This document shows, one piece after another, positions 7,812-17,258 of a DNA stretch of 64,000 bases. The first letter of the stretch is position 1. Each line of letters starts with the position of its first letter. The translations under genes and the position numbers were made by a program. The stretch is taken from positions 31,972 through 95,971 of the forward strand of contig NZ_JAAFKG010000024.1 of NCBI RefSeq assembly GCF_013299185.1, given 5' to 3'. The notes under the pieces were generated by a model. The model did not search any database and was not told the DNA's origin. It saw only the letters and a program-made list of their open reading frames with translations. The stretch comes from Microcoleus sp. bin48.metabat.b7b8b9.023 (lineage in GTDB: Bacteria > Cyanobacteriota > Cyanobacteriia > Cyanobacteriales > Microcoleaceae).

Positions 7812-9344
7812 TTAGACGATGTAGGGAGAGTTAATTGGCTCCGCGCCCTTTGTGGCTACCAGAGTTTGGTAGACGAGGGCGGATATCTCGGCGCGGGTGA
7901 TGTCGCGGGCGGGGGAAAGCTTGTCCCGCGCGGGATAGTTGACTACGATTTTGCGCTCTGTGGCGGTGGCGATGGAGTCGGTGGAAAAACTGGGAATTAA
8001 AGCCCGATCGGCATAAACGCTCAAAGAATTAGGATTGCCGCCTTTAAACTGCAAGCCGTTTATCAATGATACGATCGCCTGAGCTTTAGTCAAATTCTGT
8101 TCCGGGCGAAACGTGCTGTCGGGATATCCAACCAAAAACCCGCCTCGATTCGCTTTGACGATCGCACTTTGGGCCCAAAAATCCGCCGCCACATCCTTAA
8201 AAACCGTTGCTTCACGGCGCGGCGCCAACTCAAACGCCTTCGCCAGCAACGCCGCATACTGAGCCCTAGTTAAACTCTCGTCAGGTTTAAAAGTGCCGTC
8301 GGGAAACCCGTTAACAATATTCATCTTAGCGAGGCGATCGATAAAATCCTTAGCCCAGTGAGTGCTGATATCGCTAAACTTTACACCCCCAGGAGTCGGA
8401 GTTGGAGTTGGAGTTGGAGTTGGAGTTGGAGTTGGAGTTGGAGTTGGAGTTGGAGTTGGGGTTGGGGTTGGAGTTGGCGTCACATTTCCCAACTCAAATA
8501 AACCTTTTACCCGCGAAGGATTGAGTTGATTTCCCAGGGCAAAAATCTTAGTCGCAGTAGCATTTTGCAAATCAAATTCGCCATTGTTAGCAAAAATATT
8601 TCCCCCTAAATCTTGAGCCGTACCAAGATCTGGCAGAGATTTTTCCACCGCAGTCAAACCATCTTCGGTATTTTTTTCAATGCGATTCTTCCGCACAACC
8701 GGCTTAGAGTTCCCCGTTAAAACGATACCGGAGCGATTGGCGATAATTTGGTTTTCAACAATCAAAGGAGCCGATTGAGCTTGCAGAGAAATGCCGAAAC
8801 CAGTATTTTGAAAAAGATTGCGCCGGATTACGCCCTTAGCACTCCCCGCCATAATTACCCCAGCGGCAGAGTTTTGAATAAATATGTTGTCCAGAATCGC
8901 CGGATTGGCATTTCCTGTGGCAAATACGCCTTCGCGCTTGGAAAGCGTGAAAGTGCAGCCAGCAACAGTAGGAGAAGTTGACTCCATCCAGACAGCAGTA
9001 CCGCGAATATCTAGATTAGTGACAGTTACTCCCCGCAATTCTGCATCAGTTGCTAGCAGTAGAGTGATATTTTGACTTGCAGCGGTGGGACTGACAAATT
9101 TGCCACTTCCTTGAATTAGAGTACCGCTTCCTTTGTTGGCTTCATTGCCGATTACTTTGACTCCTGAGGAAATTTCTAAGGGGAATTGTTCGCCGCTGGC
9201 TGCGCTGTAAGTTCCCGCTGCTAGCTGAATAACTGTTCCCGATGCAGCGCGGCTGATAGCGCGGGCGATCGTTTTGAATGGAGCAGATTGGCTGCCGGCT
9301 GCTGCATCGCTGCCTGTTTGGGGGTTAACGTAAAGTGTTGCCAT
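7812..9344 (-). CDS. DUF1565 / parallel beta-helix protein with (TP)n linker and SLH domains
   Basis: This 510-residue protein looks like a cell-surface or periplasmic protein anchored through S-layer homology domains. Residues 1-60 match DUF1565 (LYVNPQTGSDAAAGSQSAPF). Residues 60-285 are right-handed beta-helix repeats (GTAVWMES, GVIMAG, GISLQAQSAPLIVENQI). A run of about 14 Thr-Pro pairs (about 290-318) is a stiff linker. Three SLH repeats follow (FSDISTHWAKDFIDRL; FKDVAADFWAQSAI; and a weaker third at NSLSVYADRA), ending near residue 500. No signal peptide is visible at the ATG at 9344, which is odd for a surface protein. The linker is coded by GGAGTT hexamers (complement), a slippage-prone tract. 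Confidence 0.8.
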   Translation of the reverse strand: MATLYVNPQTGSDAAAGSQSAPFKTIARAISRAASGTVIQLAAGTYSAASGEQFPLEISSGVKVIGNEANKGSGTLIQGSGKFVSPTAASQNITLLLATDAELRGVTVTNLDIRGTAVWMESTSPTVAGCTFTLSKREGVFATGNANPAILDNIFIQNSAAGVIMAGSAKGVIRRNLFQNTGFGISLQAQSAPLIVENQIIANRSGIVLTGNSKPVVRKNRIEKNTEDGLTAVEKSLPDLGTAQDLGGNIFANNGEFDLQNATATKIFALGNQLNPSRVKGLFELGNVTPTPTPTPTPTPTPTPTPTPTPTPTPTPTPGGVKFSDISTHWAKDFIDRLAKMNIVNGFPDGTFKPDESLTRAQYAALLAKAFELAPRREATVFKDVAADFWAQSAIVKANRGGFLVGYPDSTFRPEQNLTKAQAIVSLINGLQFKGGNPNSLSVYADRALIPSFSTDSIATATERKIVVNYPARDKLSPARDITRAEISALVYQTLVATKGAEPINSPYIV

Positions 9345-9662
9345 GTTGTTGCTATATGGATAATTTGCGATCGACTTTTGGGCAATTTACATTCTGTACG
9401 AATTTGACTGCGGATATATATTTAGCTTTGATTGGGAAGACAGCCATAGGGGATGACAACCCCAGGGGGATTGCCCCTACAAAATACTTGATTTCTCGTT
9501 CCCCGAAATAGCAGGTACCCGACTTCTTGAAGAAGTCGGATACCTGGGCAAGCTTTTCTGTATTTAAATTATTTGTCAAAACACAATTCCCCAATGAGTG
9601 GGGTGGGCGTCCCGCCCGCCCTTAACATACAATTTAAATGCGATCGAGCTTATTAAGCTTTT
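9345..9662. other. Intergenic region with a perfect CCGACTTCTTGAAGAAGTCGG palindrome
   Basis: No gene is supported in this 318-bp gap; an 80-codon frame on the minus strand has no recognisable features. At about 9519-9539 there is a near-perfect palindrome (CCGACTTCTTGAAGAAGTCGG, 21 nt) inside the larger inverted unit GGTACCCGAC...GTCGGATACC. A 'GGGGATTGCCCCTAC' repeat (about 9468-9481) is also present. Confidence 0.5.
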
Positions 9663-10259
9663 TCATTCGGATCGAGTCGAGATTCCCTGCCCAAAAACCT
9701 TCACCGCTTCAGCCAAATCAGTTTCGCCCATCAAAATGCAGCGTTTTAGCAAATCAATATCCAGCGTTTCCAATCCTGACAGTTGACTCTGAATTACTTC
9801 TTGATATCCATCTTCCCCAAGATGATATAGCCGCAATGTGCCATCCTCCCAAAACCAGATTTCTGGTACACCCAAAGCCCGATATTTTGGCAACTTAATC
9901 AGTCCACCGCTAGTATAAACTACCTCGATCGACAAATCGGGAATCAACTTAGGTTGTCCCAAACAAAAGGATTTGTCGGCTTGGGTTGAAACTTCTCCCG
10001 TTTTCTCCTGCGTCATGGAACCAGAAGGGTAAAACCTAATGCCTTGCGCCAGCAAAAAAGTTGTCACCAAGTAACCAATGATTTCCGAAAAATTTTGGTG
10101 TGGGAATCCCGGCATCAGAATTTCGATCGCACCTGCAAAAAAAGACAACTTTACCCCAGGGGAATCTTCCGAACCTTTCTGGATTAACTTGAATTGCTCC
10201 CAGGTGCCATTGAGCACCACTCGTCCATCGAGAATTTCGCGATCGAGAACTTGTGTCAT
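9663..10259 (-). CDS. Uma2-family (DUF820) putative restriction-endonuclease-like protein
   Basis: Uma2 proteins have a PD-(D/E)XK nuclease-like fold and are highly amplified in cyanobacteria; their role is not established. The 198 residues show the family hallmarks: LNGTWEQFKLIQ near the start, FFAGAIEILMPGFPHQNFSEIIGYL, the acidic core PDLSIEVVYTSGG (Asp and Glu of the presumed active site) and KYRALGVPEIWFWEDGTLRLYHL. The lysine expected after the IEVV strand is in the LIKLPKYRALGVPE block. No neighbours suggest a specific task. Confidence 0.9.
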   Translation of the reverse strand: MTQVLDREILDGRVVLNGTWEQFKLIQKGSEDSPGVKLSFFAGAIEILMPGFPHQNFSEIIGYLVTTFLLAQGIRFYPSGSMTQEKTGEVSTQADKSFCLGQPKLIPDLSIEVVYTSGGLIKLPKYRALGVPEIWFWEDGTLRLYHLGEDGYQEVIQSQLSGLETLDIDLLKRCILMGETDLAEAVKVFGQGISTRSE

Positions 10260-10391
10260 TGAACCGCACCATTATCTCCTATGGGAATTATAACTGATAT
10301 CATGTCCGTTCTCAAGAACAGGCCGGAAAAGCCTCTTCCACAAATAATTAGTTTTCTTGTGGGGTAGGCCCCTGAGCCCACTCGCTTCAAC

Positions 10392-12140
10392 TCAAGAGGC
10401 GAATTTCGCAATGCAAGATGTTTGCAAAACTACTAAAACTTGATTCTCAAAAACCGCACAACTCGTCATTGCTTGAGTTAAAACAGGAACTTTCCCTTGT
10501 TTGAGAGCAAGTATAGCTTCCGGTGTAGAATCAAAGTCTTCGATCCAGCCGTAATCCTCTACATACTTAAGAGTTAAGGCATTGCGATCGAGCATCCAAA
10601 AATCAATTCCATAATTGTTAATGAACTTTCGCAAAACAGTTGGATCGCCCGTATATTGAGCGCGAATCAAATCGTTAATTCGCCGTAAAAATCTGCTGTA
10701 GTAGCCTTTCTGATAAGGCACTGCATATTCCTTTCCCACCAAAACCGAACGCTGACTAAAAGTTGGCAAATTGTCCGCCTCTGGGGCGATGGAAGCAATG
10801 AGGATATCTTTTGGTTGTTGCTGAAAAAACTTGTACAAAGTGGGCATTTTACCTTCTACATACCCGACTGTGGGAAATTTTTCCACTAAGCATGGATAAA
10901 GCACAACTGCGAGCGCAATTGTCGCTGTGGTAATTAGTGCAACTAGATTTTTTGGCGTTGCTGAATCAGGAAATTTTGTTTCGGTTGTTGATGCCCAGTT
11001 ACCGACACCATCGATAATTAACGTTAGGGCGATCGCACTTGCGATCGCAACAACAAAGCGCAAGCTATACGCAGTATAGCGTCCAGGCTGATAAAGCTTA
11101 AAAATGGTAGCGTGAGCGGCCAAAAACATCGCCAAGGATGCTAAAAATAGCTGAAGCAACAGCCAAATTTTGCTATTAATCCGATTTGCCAAAGGAAAGC
11201 TAGAGCGAAATAGCAACAGCAGCGGCAAAAACAGCCCCACACAGTGAGTTACAGGCGTAAACAGCGACTTGGGAAACATCCCGCTACCCCTACCAGTCAG
11301 CCAAAAATCCTTGGGATTTGGACGAAAAAAAGCATTTCTGCCGTCGGCTGCAAATACGCCCATTTGCTTGGCTTCTGCTGCGGTATAAGTCGGGCCAAAT
11401 TCCGATTTATCTAAGGCATAGGGCAGCATTACTAAAAAGATTACTCCCAAACCGGTAGTGCAAAATAGGTAGTTTGTGCGATCGCCCGACAAGCGCAAAC
11501 GGCCATTTTCCCAGCTTAGCAGGCGCAAAACTAAAATTCCGGCAGCAACCAAGGCGTAGGGAGGGTAGAATAATCCAATTAGGGCGATCGCCCCCAAACA
11601 GGGCAGCAACGAACTCCGCGACAAATAATATAAAAAACCGAGAAATATCGGATAGATAAAAGCTCTGGGCGTTGTGGAAGCCAAATCATCCGTCATCCAC
11701 ATATGCTGATTTAGTAGCAAAGATGCGATAAATCCAGTCATCGGCACTGGCAGCATTTCCAAGCAAAGCCCAAAACAGTAATAGGTGGAGATTAAGCCGA
11801 GAAATAGCGGCAATATTTTGTGAAAAAATAGCGGGTGAATGCCGATGGTTGCAGCTAATTTGTAAAGGGTGCTGTATCCGGCGGGGGCGATTGATTGAAA
11901 ATAGTTAGCAATGAAATCCTTGGGGAATAATTTCGCATCGACAAACCGCATCATCCAGAAAACGTGCTGTCTCGCATCGTCTTGCACCACATACTCGGCG
12001 CTGAAGGCTTGAGCAATTCCTAAAACACCATAAACTGCGGCAAATGTCAAGCTCAGCATCAACCAGAATATTGTGCGCGATCGGGATTTTTCATCCACAG
12101 TCGCCGTCAGAAATTTGTGCAAGCGGGCAATTAATACCAT
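10392..12140 (-). CDS. Multi-pass membrane protein, GT-C-like, unknown substrate
   Basis: The 582-residue protein has about 10-12 transmembrane helices (for example 25-46, 110-130, 165-200, 225-245, 310-350, 360-385, 400-420) and a soluble C-terminal domain (about 425-582). An early luminal loop with AEYVVQDDARQHVFWMMRF has the paired acidic residues seen in GT-C glycosyltransferases, and the C-terminal part (LIRAQYTGDPTVLRKFINNYGIDFWMLDR) resembles the soluble domain of such enzymes. This is inference; no family is named with certainty. Codons around 10951-10969 carry TTTTGGCGTTGCTGAATCA, a string that also occurs in the intergenic DNA at 63872-63890. Confidence 0.6.
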   Translation of the reverse strand: MVLIARLHKFLTATVDEKSRSRTIFWLMLSLTFAAVYGVLGIAQAFSAEYVVQDDARQHVFWMMRFVDAKLFPKDFIANYFQSIAPAGYSTLYKLAATIGIHPLFFHKILPLFLGLISTYYCFGLCLEMLPVPMTGFIASLLLNQHMWMTDDLASTTPRAFIYPIFLGFLYYLSRSSLLPCLGAIALIGLFYPPYALVAAGILVLRLLSWENGRLRLSGDRTNYLFCTTGLGVIFLVMLPYALDKSEFGPTYTAAEAKQMGVFAADGRNAFFRPNPKDFWLTGRGSGMFPKSLFTPVTHCVGLFLPLLLLFRSSFPLANRINSKIWLLLQLFLASLAMFLAAHATIFKLYQPGRYTAYSLRFVVAIASAIALTLIIDGVGNWASTTETKFPDSATPKNLVALITTATIALAVVLYPCLVEKFPTVGYVEGKMPTLYKFFQQQPKDILIASIAPEADNLPTFSQRSVLVGKEYAVPYQKGYYSRFLRRINDLIRAQYTGDPTVLRKFINNYGIDFWMLDRNALTLKYVEDYGWIEDFDSTPEAILALKQGKVPVLTQAMTSCAVFENQVLVVLQTSCIAKFAS

Positions 12141-12179
12141 TTGAGATTTGAGATTGGGAAAGACTGATTTTCAAAAGTA

Positions 12180-12275
12180 CAATTATATCATGCCATGTAA
12201 ATTACCTAATAAAAAGTGTTGGTAGTGAGGACTTCAGTCCTGCTTTCTGAGGACTAAAGTCCTCACTACAAACCG
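12180..12275. repeat. GGACTTNAGTCC inverted repeat (family B, degenerate copy)
   Basis: A family B copy in poor condition: TATATCATG..., then TTGGTAGTGAGGACTTCAGT, a short spacer, and the inverse GGACTAAAGTCCTCACTACA. Its inner end touches the decayed gene at 12285. Confidence 0.6.
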
Positions 12276-12284
12276 TTTTTAAGG

Positions 12285-12620
12285 CGAATTCGATAAAGAC
12301 TTTTACTTCCGGTAATGTAAAGCGTTTTATAATCTCTATCTCCCCAGACTAAATTAGTCGCCGTCTCGGGTACATAAATTTTGCCTAACAGTTCGCCTGT
12401 TGGGATAAAATCCACACTCCCCCAGGCCCGGTGCTGTAAATATTCCCTTCTAAATCAACTTTTAAACCCTCGAAAACTCCGCTTTGACTGACATCTTTGA
12501 GCTCAGCAAAAACTCGCTGATTTGTAACCTTTCCCTCTGGTTTGACATCAAAAATAGCAATGTATTGCGCTTCCGAATTGTTGACATAATTTTTTGCTCG
12601 TCTGGTAAAAAGGGGAAGGA
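12285..12620 (-). pseudogene. SMP-30/gluconolactonase-like gene remnant, frameshifted
   Basis: Three frames must be joined to read a C-terminal fragment of a beta-propeller lactonase: PDEQK (about 12603-12589), then YVNNSEAQYIAIFDVKPEG...VFEGLKVDLEGNIYSTGPGG (12589-12415), then DFIPTGELLGKIYVPETATN...TLYITGSKSLYRIRLKNG (12412-12285). One indel lies in the run of A/T at about 12590 and one near 12415. The N-terminal two thirds are gone; at about 12618 the gene runs into GGACT-type repeat DNA. The family normally hydrolyses sugar lactones, but this copy cannot be functional. The joined reading fits the family well, so decay is more likely than coincidence. Confidence 0.75.
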
Positions 12621-12712
12621 GTGAAGTCCTCACTACGAACCTGGTTTGGGAAGGACTGAAGTCCTCACTACGAACCTGGTTTGATCGTTCGGACTTCAGT
12701 CCTTTCAAATGT
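12618..12712. repeat. Tandem GAAGTCCTCACTACGAACC repeats
   Basis: Two direct copies of AAGGACTGAAGTCCTCACTA-type sequence (12620-12642, 12651-12677) and an inverted GGACTTCAGTCCTTTC end (12692-12708). The family is the same as the 34-bp array at 3830-4173. Its insertion removed the 5' part of the SMP-30-like gene. Confidence 0.7.
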
Positions 12713-12723
12713 TAAGCTGGACA

Positions 12724-14436
12724 TTACAGAAAAAGAACTGCAATACCGATCGCGATCGCACCAATCCCCATCACAAAAGACCAAAAGCGGTGATAGCTGC
12801 TAACCGTCGTACCGCTATCGCTTTCAAGCTGAATCAAATCCATCCAAGGCGCCACACCCCGGCGGAACCAACCCAAAGCGCTAACATCCATACCAATCAA
12901 ACTTTCAACCCGTTTCATCCCAAACAGAAAATTACCAATCGGCCCAAAACGAGAAGCATAATGTAGATACATCATTCCCGTTCTGTCTTGCAATTTCAAA
13001 TCGGAACCAAAGGCATAACCCGCATCACCGCGACCAATTAATTCGCCTTGTAGTTTCGCAGGTTGACCGCGTAAAGGACTCGCATAAGGGTCAGACATTA
13101 AAGTTAAAACATCCAACTCTTCTGCTTGTGCGTAATTCGGGAACATCACCAAAGCTTTGATTAAAATTCCCACGCCCAAACCGATTAAAGCACAAGCAAC
13201 CATCATCATCGGCTTCCCAGCCGAGAGGGAAATGCCGATCGCAAAACCCACCGCCAAACCCAGAGTTTCCGCACTGTACAGCAGCAAATCGAAAAAGAAA
13301 TTTCCGTACAATTTCCGCTTGCTCAAAAGGTGACCCTCGCCCACAATCCGACCCATGTCAAACTCAATATCCAAGCCTAATTGTTCTGCGTAGGTGCTCA
13401 AAGCGCGAACTCGCTTACCAGTCAGCGGGTGAGTCGAATTCAACTCCATCCACCAACCCCACGGATTAAACATATCCCACAGAAAAACTCGTCCAATTTT
13501 TTCCGGTTCCGACGCAATCCTGTAAGCAGTACCGCTAGATGCCGCAGCTTTTGCATCATAAATGCCTAAAGCACGAGTTCCTTCTAACAAGCGACTGGGT
13601 TCCGTTGCTCTTTCTCCTTCTTCCAAAATACCGTAAGCAATCTTTACCAAAGCACGCGATAAAGCATTGGGGTTTCCGGTAGTTTCGGCGGCAAAATGGT
13701 CGGCAAAATATTCTCGCGTCCGCGACAAGTACAGCAACAAATAAGTGCCTGCGATGTAAAATACATAAGCAACAGCAGCGACAGTTCCGGCCGCATCTTT
13801 AGCTTTTTCGCCACCGCTTCGACCGAGGCTTTGAGCTGTAGTGTAAATTAAATAAGTAATCTGCACTAAAGTTGAAGCTAAAGTCATGACTGCAAAGTCC
13901 CAATGGACGATGTGACCGAGTTCGTGGGCGTAAACAGTGGCAATTTCATCGTCGTCTAAATAGGTGAAAAGACCTTGACTGACGACTAAGCGAGCGCTGT
14001 TAGGAAAAGAACCGTAGGTAAAAGCAGTAGGGTTTTGGTCGTCGATAATTCCTAAACGCGGCTGCTTGAGCTTTTTCTGTTGGCAAACTTTCTGAATAAC
14101 TTTCGCTGTTTCCGGACTCAGGCTGTCAATTTCTGCTAGGGAAACCCAGCGAGTATTGTAGAGCCAATTTTGGGTTAAGTCCATCAAGTAAGGCGATAGG
14201 AAAAAAGCTGCGATGTTAAAAATTAGAGTGATCGGAAGTGCGATCGCCAATCCGACGACAGGATCGGGACTGTTGATAATGAAAACTGTGGCCAAGGACA
14301 ACACGAACACCATACCAAACAGCATGATGATAGTGGCGCCGGAAGCTAAAACCAGGTTTCCGCCAGTTTTCTGGATCAGTTTAATCCCGGCTTTGGGCGA
14401 TCGCCCTGCCTTGCGTAAAGGAGCTTGAGATGACAT
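12724..14436 (-). CDS. M48-family membrane zinc metalloprotease (HtpX-like, long form)
   Basis: It is a membrane-embedded zinc endopeptidase probably used in membrane protein quality control. The zinc motif is HELGH (171-175) in VYAHELGHIVHWDFAVM, with the third ligand Glu242 in SRTREYFADHFAAE. Transmembrane helices are at about 30-55, 58-82, 180-200, 215-237, 378-398, 405-425 and 548-568. The 570 residues exceed E. coli HtpX (about 290) because of an extra C-terminal region with LQGELIGRGDAGY and LHYASRFGPIGN, possibly an OB-like domain seen in cyanobacterial members. A strong ribosome site (TTAGGAG) lies 5 bp before the ATG at 14436. Confidence 0.92.
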   Translation of the reverse strand: MSSQAPLRKAGRSPKAGIKLIQKTGGNLVLASGATIIMLFGMVFVLSLATVFIINSPDPVVGLAIALPITLIFNIAAFFLSPYLMDLTQNWLYNTRWVSLAEIDSLSPETAKVIQKVCQQKKLKQPRLGIIDDQNPTAFTYGSFPNSARLVVSQGLFTYLDDDEIATVYAHELGHIVHWDFAVMTLASTLVQITYLIYTTAQSLGRSGGEKAKDAAGTVAAVAYVFYIAGTYLLLYLSRTREYFADHFAAETTGNPNALSRALVKIAYGILEEGERATEPSRLLEGTRALGIYDAKAAASSGTAYRIASEPEKIGRVFLWDMFNPWGWWMELNSTHPLTGKRVRALSTYAEQLGLDIEFDMGRIVGEGHLLSKRKLYGNFFFDLLLYSAETLGLAVGFAIGISLSAGKPMMMVACALIGLGVGILIKALVMFPNYAQAEELDVLTLMSDPYASPLRGQPAKLQGELIGRGDAGYAFGSDLKLQDRTGMMYLHYASRFGPIGNFLFGMKRVESLIGMDVSALGWFRRGVAPWMDLIQLESDSGTTVSSYHRFWSFVMGIGAIAIGIAVLFL

Positions 14437-14641
14437 AATATTCTCCTAAGGTGATTGACAAAAGGTAATTACCGTGGGAATTTATCTATACTTCACTGTT
14501 TTAACCTGTCACTACGGAGCGGGGTAAGGGATCTCAACAAAAATATATAATTTCCTGTAAATTGTTAAGATGGAAAACAGCCCGCCCAATTTATTTCCCA
14601 AAATCCAATTCCCATTTGAAAACTCAACAATCAAAACTATT

Positions 14642-14748
14642 TATAGCGGTTCTCAGAAAGATGAGGTACGTTGTTGGGCTTCAGCCCTCTTGGTTTAATT
14701 GGTTATATAAGATGTCAGTTATACCTCATCTTTTTGAGAAAGGCTATA
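14642..14748 (+). mobile_element. MITE-like repeat, family A copy 2
   Basis: The ends TATAGCGGTTCTCAGAAAGA and TTTTTGAGAAAGGCTATA match the other four copies. It is followed within 10 bp by the composite repeat at 14757. An open frame crossing both (14562-14795) is not a gene. Confidence 0.8.
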
Positions 14749-14756
14749 TTTCAAAG

Positions 14757-14952
14757 TTACAAAAAAGAATTGGTTTCAAGCCGGAACCCTTGTAGGGAGA
14801 AATTAAAATCAGACAATTCATTACTCCAATAGTCTTCATTCCAGGTAGAGGTCGCCCTCAACTATCAACTGTCAATTAAGAGGGCGTGCACGGGGGCACC
14901 GCCCCTACAGTCAACCGTCAACTGTCAACTGTCAACTGTCAACTGTCAACTG
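14757..14952 (+). repeat. Composite dispersed repeat with TGTCAAC heptamers
   Basis: 14757-14860 matches 2671-2770 and inverted 56920-57018. Heptamer-rich DNA follows (14864-14952), with the last six units of TGTCAAC regular. In between is GGGCGTGCACGGGGGCACCG, a separate short repeat. The array ends only 10 bp before the proA start codon, so the proA leader and its promoter are largely repeat DNA. Confidence 0.75.
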
Positions 14953-14962
14953 AATAAACGCC

Positions 14963-16243
14963 ATGTCGATTATTGAAATTGCCCAAAAAACACGCCAAGC
15001 TGCTAGGAAATTAGCAGTTTTGTCCGCCCATGCCAAAAATCAAGCCATTGAAGCGATTGCTAAAGCTTTAGAAGCTTCTGCACCCGACATTTTGGCGGCG
15101 AATGCTGCCGATCGCGCGGCTGCCCAGGCGGATGGCATTGCCAAACCGCTGTACGATCGCCTGAAGTTAGACGAAAGTAAGTTGAAAAGTGCGATCGCGG
15201 GCGTGCGAGACGTTGCCAAACTCCCAGAGGCGATCGGTGCCGTGCAAATCCACCGCGAATTAGACACAGGATTAATTCTGAAGCGCGTTACCTGTCCTTT
15301 AGGCGTTTTAGGGATTATTTTTGAAGCACGTCCAGAAGCCTTAATTCAGATAGTATCATTAGCAATCAAATCCGGCAACGGCGTCATTCTCAAAGGCGGC
15401 AAAGAAGCCGTCCGTTCCTGCGAAATCTTGACAAAAGTCATCCATCAAGCATTAGCAGAAACAGCCGTCAATCCCGCAGCAGTGCAGTTACTCACCACCC
15501 GGGAAGAAACAATCGAACTGCTAAAAATGGATGAATACGTAGATTTAATTATTCCCAGAGGTTCTAATTCATTCGTGCGCTTCGTACAAGAAAATACCCG
15601 GATTCCCGTCTTGGGACACGCCGACGGAATCTGTCATTTGTACGCAGACAAAGCAGCGGACATTCAGAAAGCAGTAGAGATTTCTGTGGATGCCAAAACT
15701 CAGTATCCCGCCGCCTGCAATGCCATTGAAACCTTGTTAGTCCACAGGGATATTGCCCCTATTTTCCTACCCGCTGTCGCCCAAGCATTGCAGCAGAAAA
15801 AAGTCGAACTGCGGGGAGACGAAGCAACTCGCACCATCTTGGATATTGCCGAAGCAAATGAAGCAGATTGGTCTACAGAATACAGCGATTTAATTTTATC
15901 AATCAAAATCGTAGACTCTGTAGAAGAGGCAATTAACCACATCAATACCTACGGTTCCAGACACACAGATGCGATTGTCACCGAAGATAGCGAAGCCGCC
16001 GAGACATTTTTAAATCAAGTCGATGCGGCCGGAGTTTATCACAATTGTTCGACTCGATTTGCTGACGGTTTCCGCTACGGTTTCGGCGCAGAAGTGGGGA
16101 TTAGCACGCAGCAAATGCCGCCTCGCGGGCCCGTTGGTTTAGAAGGGTTGGTAACGTATAAATATCGAGTAGTGGGAGATGGCCACATTGCGGCTAGTTA
16201 TGTGGGGAAAGATGCTCGCGAATTTACTCATCGGGACTTGTGA
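14963..16243 (+). CDS. proA: Glutamate-5-semialdehyde dehydrogenase (gamma-glutamyl phosphate reductase)
   Basis: It reduces gamma-glutamyl phosphate with NADPH to glutamate-5-semialdehyde, the second step of proline synthesis, in the cytosol. At 426 residues it is full length. The catalytic cysteine is Cys252 in [16 protein letters not shown]. Other family blocks are [49 protein letters not shown] and [24 protein letters not shown]. It is not beside proB. No clear Shine-Dalgarno sequence precedes ATG 14963; the leader is heptamer repeat. The last codons overlap the direct repeat that starts at 16236. Confidence 0.96.
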   Translation: MSIIEIAQKTRQAARKLAVLSAHAKNQAIEAIAKALEASAPDILAANAADRAAAQADGIAKPLYDRLKLDESKLKSAIAGVRDVAKLPEAIGAVQIHRELDTGLILKRVTCPLGVLGIIFEARPEALIQIVSLAIKSGNGVILKGGKEAVRSCEILTKVIHQALAETAVNPAAVQLLTTREETIELLKMDEYVDLIIPRGSNSFVRFVQENTRIPVLGHADGICHLYADKAADIQKAVEISVDAKTQYPAACNAIETLLVHRDIAPIFLPAVAQALQQKKVELRGDEATRTILDIAEANEADWSTEYSDLILSIKIVDSVEEAINHINTYGSRHTDAIVTEDSEAAETFLNQVDAAGVYHNCSTRFADGFRYGFGAEVGISTQQMPPRGPVGLEGLVTYKYRVVGDGHIAASYVGKDAREFTHRDL

Positions 16244-16347
16244 TCTAAGATTTACGGAACAGCCATAATTAGTAGGGTGCGTCAGATCGGAAACCCTAAA
16301 TGATCACCCTAGAACCGCGTCTGACGCACCCTACAACTTCGAGCGTT
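16236..16347 (+). repeat. 110-bp direct repeat, copy 1 (contains a 15-bp-stem hairpin)
   Basis: This copy is matched, without indels, by 17026-17137, exactly 790 bp away. Inside is the stem GTAGGGTGCGTCAGA (16272-16286) / TCTGACGCACCCTAC (16320-16334), which could act as a proA terminator. The repeat includes the last codons of proA. Confidence 0.85.
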
Positions 16348-16372
16348 GTTTTTTTATCAGGTGAGAAGGATA

Positions 16373-16975
16373 ATGATAGTAAATGGTATAAAATTCCTAG
16401 ATGAGGATGCTGAATTTTTCCCAAATGGCTCCGTTCATGATGCTATACTTGCCAGCGATGCCGTAATTCAATGTGTTCCCTGTTTGGGCGATCGCAGTGC
16501 AGTCTTTTTTCCCTCCGGACGCCTTAAACTCTGTTGGCTATCCCAAACAACTGTTTTGGATGGTATTCCTTGTCTTGGTGACCGTATAGTCTACTTGCAC
16601 GAAAACGGTCGGTTGCTGAATGCTTCGCTAGCTTCAGAGGTTGAAATAGATGGAGTTTTGTACCCGTCAGATAGCCGCCTGACTTTTGATCAAACTGGCA
16701 AATTGTTGGAGTATTCCCATGAAATAGACGCAGATCGAATAATCGAGGAATTTCCTTGCAGTTTGCAATTTGTTGTGTGGCGGTATGCCGGGGGTAAACC
16801 TAGTGTAATCGTGCTGTCTACTCAGCATACCATCAACGGACAAGGATATCCGCGCGGTGCCGAAGTATATTTAAGCGAAGACGGAGAAGTCATCGACTGG
16901 TATTTAATAGATCTGGATTCGGGGAATCGTTACAAGCAGCGATCGTATGGTGTATTTGAATTAGAGTGGGAATAA
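16373..16975 (+). CDS. Beta-repeat protein of unknown function
   Basis: The 200-residue protein has at least three imperfect repeats of about 32-34 residues, each ending in an FF/YL-x-x-(N/S)G-R/S-L motif: DAEFFPNGSVHDAILASD, DRSAVFFPSGRLKLCWLSQ, DRIVYLHENGRLLNASLASE and SRLTFDQTGKLLEYSHEID. The look is of a small beta-sheet or MORN-like repeat protein. No signal or membrane segment. I chose ATG 16373, preceded by the ribosome site GAGAAGGA (16363-16370); a TTG 27 bp earlier has none. The gene sits exactly between two direct repeats. Function unknown. Confidence 0.65.
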   Translation: MIVNGIKFLDEDAEFFPNGSVHDAILASDAVIQCVPCLGDRSAVFFPSGRLKLCWLSQTTVLDGIPCLGDRIVYLHENGRLLNASLASEVEIDGVLYPSDSRLTFDQTGKLLEYSHEIDADRIIEEFPCSLQFVVWRYAGGKPSVIVLSTQHTINGQGYPRGAEVYLSEDGEVIDWYLIDLDSGNRYKQRSYGVFELEWE

Positions 16976-17025
16976 AAAAACGCGATGTATAAAGATTTAT
17001 AACAAACTGACGCACCCTACAACTT

Positions 17026-17137
17026 ACTTGCGATCTAAGATTTACGAAACAGGCATAATTAGTAGGGTGCGTCAGATTCAAGACCCTGAATAATCACCCT
17101 ATACCCGCGTCTGACGCCCCCTACAACTTCGATCGCT
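17026..17137 (+). repeat. 110-bp direct repeat, copy 2
   Basis: Same as 16236-16347 with about ten substitutions; the hairpin arms are 17062-17076 and 17110-17124, with one change in the right arm. An extra partial arm (CTGACGCACCCTACAACTT, about 17007-17025) directly precedes it. Confidence 0.85.
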
Positions 17138-17258
17138 CTTGTCTACCATTTTACCCTATGCACTTTTTCTTTTTCCATGAAGGCGGAGGGCGATCGAAAT
17201 CTAATTTTACCTAAATTTCTAAATAGAAAGCTGTTAGAATTTTGGACAATTAACCCTC

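Noticed and set aside
9352..9594. 80-codon frame on the minus strand
   Set aside because: It crosses two dispersed palindromes and resembles no protein; no ribosome site.
14562..14795. 77-codon frame
   Set aside because: It is made of family A MITE and composite repeat DNA.
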